From contig CAVSMD010000003.1 of NCBI GenBank assembly GCA_963728995.1, positions 124,001 to 188,000 on the forward strand: DNA of 64,000 bases, read 5' to 3'. The notes below the pieces were generated by a model, which saw nothing but the letters and a program-made list of their open reading frames with translations, searched no databases and was not told where the DNA came from. A program made the translations under genes and the position numbers. The stretch comes from FEN-1219 sp963728995 (lineage in GTDB: Bacteria > Pseudomonadota > Gammaproteobacteria > Steroidobacterales > Rariloculaceae). Positions 62,541 to 64,000 of this stretch are shown in pieces (position 1 is the first letter of the stretch; every line of letters begins with the position of its first letter).

Positions 62541-63461
62541 CTACTTCGGCGGCGGCGACGGCGGCCAATTCCCGTCGAACGGCGGCCAGTTCGGGATCAT
62601 GGCCTCCTGCTCGGGGTAGTACATGGCCGCGTAAATCGTGTGGATCTTGCCCTTCTCTAAATAGAACCACTCGGCGAGCAGATTGCGGCGCATCGCCACA
62701 CCGGGCTTCCGCTGAAACAATGCCAGCCCAAGCACCGCGCCGGCCTCCTCGTCGACGACCGGATAGCGGCGCGCCGTGACCGCGAAGATATTCGCCATCG
62801 GCCCCTCGGCCGTGCAGTCGGTCTGGCCGCCGGTCGGGATCGGCCGCTGCGTGGTGAGGTTGCCGTTCTCGATCCGCACGCAGCCCGGCTCCGCCATGAT
62901 CAGCTTGCCGCTGTGTGCCGAGAGGCCGTCGAAATAGCTGTTCGTTATTGCGACGAGCTCCGCGCGCGACAGCCGTTCGCCTTTCGGCGCCATACGCTCC
63001 GGCGGCGCGTGCGCCGCGAGATACTCGGGATCCCAGAACGCCGCGTTCGCTTGATTGCCGGCGCCCGCGCCGATGCCGGGATCGGCCTTGCGGTTGATGA
63101 CCCATTCGGCTTCCGTGACCTTCCGGTCCTCGACTCGAAGACGCAGCGTGACGATGGCGGTGCCGGCCGCCTCGTCGAGCGTGCCGAAGTACGCGGCTTG
63201 CTCCGTCACGGCATCGAAGTAGCGCCGCTGCACTTTGCCGAGCGCCGTCGCGGACTGCCACAAGCCCTCGCCCCTCACTTTCACCATGGCGTTCTCGGTC
63301 TGGCGGAAGCCGATCGAGAGCGGGGCGGCGCCCGGCTCGTGCTTGACGAGCGCCGCGAGATACGCGTCGAGCGTGATCTTGAGGCAGGCGCGATCGCAGG
63401 TCGCGGCGTGGGCGCTCATGCCGGTGAGGGCGAGCGCGGCAAGCAAGGTGTAGCGGATCAT
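62541..63461 (-). CDS. secreted hypothetical protein, possibly DUF8021-like
   Basis: 306 residues from ATG 63461, signal peptide MIRYTLLAALALTGMSAHA. The body has ACLKITLDAYLAALVKHEPG, GEGLWQSATALGKVQRRYFD, AYFGTLDEAAGTAIVTLRLR and a proline-rich C-terminus PPFDGNWPPSPPPK. The middle part resembles a SnoaL-like secreted family (DUF8021) as I remember it; not confirmed. Three or more cysteines may pair. Alone on the minus strand between fic and a DUF4282 gene. Confidence 0.66.
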   Translation of the reverse strand: MIRYTLLAALALTGMSAHAATCDRACLKITLDAYLAALVKHEPGAAPLSIGFRQTENAMVKVRGEGLWQSATALGKVQRRYFDAVTEQAAYFGTLDEAAGTAIVTLRLRVEDRKVTEAEWVINRKADPGIGAGAGNQANAAFWDPEYLAAHAPPERMAPKGERLSRAELVAITNSYFDGLSAHSGKLIMAEPGCVRIENGNLTTQRPIPTGGQTDCTAEGPMANIFAVTARRYPVVDEEAGAVLGLALFQRKPGVAMRRNLLAEWFYLEKGKIHTIYAAMYYPEQEAMIPNWPPFDGNWPPSPPPK

Positions 63462-63710
63462 GGCGGCAGCGTACCAAGCCGCCTTCGGCACCGCCAATAA
63501 CTTCCGGCGCCTCGCTCGAATGCGCGTGTTCCGGCGACGAGTTGGCGCCCGGAACGCCGAGCAGCGCCGTGGCAGCCACGGTTTGCTACGACCCCATCGC
63601 GAACCGCTCGCCATACCCGTAAGATGACGCGGCGCGCCGACCAGAGCCGGAAGGGGACGGCCCGGCGCCGCAGCAGTTCACGACAATAACCAACTCGAAG
63701 GTGAACGACC
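63462..63710. other. divergent gap before DUF4282 gene
   Basis: 249 bases between the secreted protein (minus) and the DUF4282 gene (plus). No ORF with coding character, repeat or strong promoter boxes. GAAGGTGA precedes the DUF4282 start as a ribosome-binding site. Confidence 0.35.
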
Positions 63711-63950
63711 ATGGAACTTAGAGACGCACTGTTCTTCGACAAGATGCTGACGCCCACGATCATCATCGTCGTCTACTGGCTGATACTCGCGGGGGCCATC
63801 ATCGGCGGCCTGGTGGCGATGTTCACCGTGTCATTCTTCGCGGGCCTGTTCGGCCTGATCGGCGGAATTCTGTTCGGGCGAATTTGGTGCGAGCTGCTGA
63901 TCGTTCTCTTCAAGATGAACGACGCGCTGCAGACGCTGAAGAATCGCTAG
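63711..63950 (+). CDS. DUF4282 small membrane protein
   Basis: 79 residues with two long hydrophobic helices (about 15-37 and 40-58): MLTPTIIIVVYWLILAGAII and FFAGLFGLIGGILFGRIWCE. The end LLIVLFKMNDALQTLKNR is typical of the DUF4282 family. Function unknown. A terminator-like hairpin follows 9 bases after the stop. Confidence 0.85.
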   Translation: MELRDALFFDKMLTPTIIIVVYWLILAGAIIGGLVAMFTVSFFAGLFGLIGGILFGRIWCELLIVLFKMNDALQTLKNR

Positions 63951-63958
63951 CTCACGGC

Positions 63959-63990
63959 CGCGGCCGGCCACGGCAACGTCGCCGGCCGCG
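63959..63990 (+). terminator. hairpin after DUF4282 gene
   Basis: Perfect 10-bp stem CGCGGCCGGC (63959-63968) / GCCGGCCGCG (63981-63990), followed by TTTACTC. The short T-run makes it a moderate intrinsic terminator candidate. Confidence 0.6.
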
Positions 63991-64000
63991 TTTACTCGTC

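Overview
The window reads as one stretch of a GC-rich gammaproteobacterial chromosome. Nearly all of the first 47 kb is conserved housekeeping DNA in gammaproteobacterial order (rplM-rpsI, coq7, a CRP/Clp-type regulator, yhdP-rng-maf, rlmH-rsfS-nadD-holA, miaB-phoL-ybeY-corC-lnt). The coq7/crp pairing, two duplicated orphan permeases and many secreted peptidases suggest the Xanthomonadales/Nevskiales/Steroidobacterales side of the class; this placement is inference.

Layout. 1-914: 5' half of a tRNA-Gln, rpsI, rplM. 1-2.5 kb: coq7 and crp with a perfect CRP operator between them. 2.5-10.6 kb: djlA, purC, a YihY membrane protein, pmbA, purE-purK, an ExeA-type ATPase fused to an FHA domain, and two tiny proteins. 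10.7-23.8 kb: a long minus-strand block from cysS through yidD, a Trm112-like protein, holA, nadD, rsfS, rlmH, maf, rng, yhdP and a nitrilase to tldD, with a nested palindromic element between rlmH and maf. 24-30.3 kb: hisI, arsC with a decayed aquaporin gene, lptE, leuS, a glycosyltransferase. 30.3-36 kb: ssb-miaB-phoL-ybeY-corC-lnt. 36-37.7 kb: a MotA/MotB-like stator pair behind a sigma-54-like promoter.

37.7-43.7 kb is accessory: a minus-strand run of secreted beta-propeller, ECF sigma factor, NrsF-type anti-sigma factor, zincin-like lipoprotein and ADOP permease, with an ECF-like promoter in front. uvrA follows. 46.8-64 kb is dominated by exported proteins: DUF3617, PQQ-type sugar dehydrogenase, a second ADOP permease, an M28 peptidase overlapping a trypsin-like protease, a Bcr/CflA transporter, a Gly/Ala-rich exported protein, an ECF41 sigma factor with its carboxymuconolactone-decarboxylase partner and an exact ECF41 promoter, a Fic AMPylase behind twin palindromic operators, and a DUF4282 protein.

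Sequence quality matters here. About 16 genes are broken by frameshifts, including rpsI, rplM, leuS, nadD and lnt, which are essential or nearly so in relatives. Every gene with one visible shift has a span of 3n+1 bases, so the shifts are single-base insertions. I treat them as sequencing or assembly errors and annotate such genes as full-length CDS. No CRISPR array, insertion sequence, prophage or replication origin was seen.
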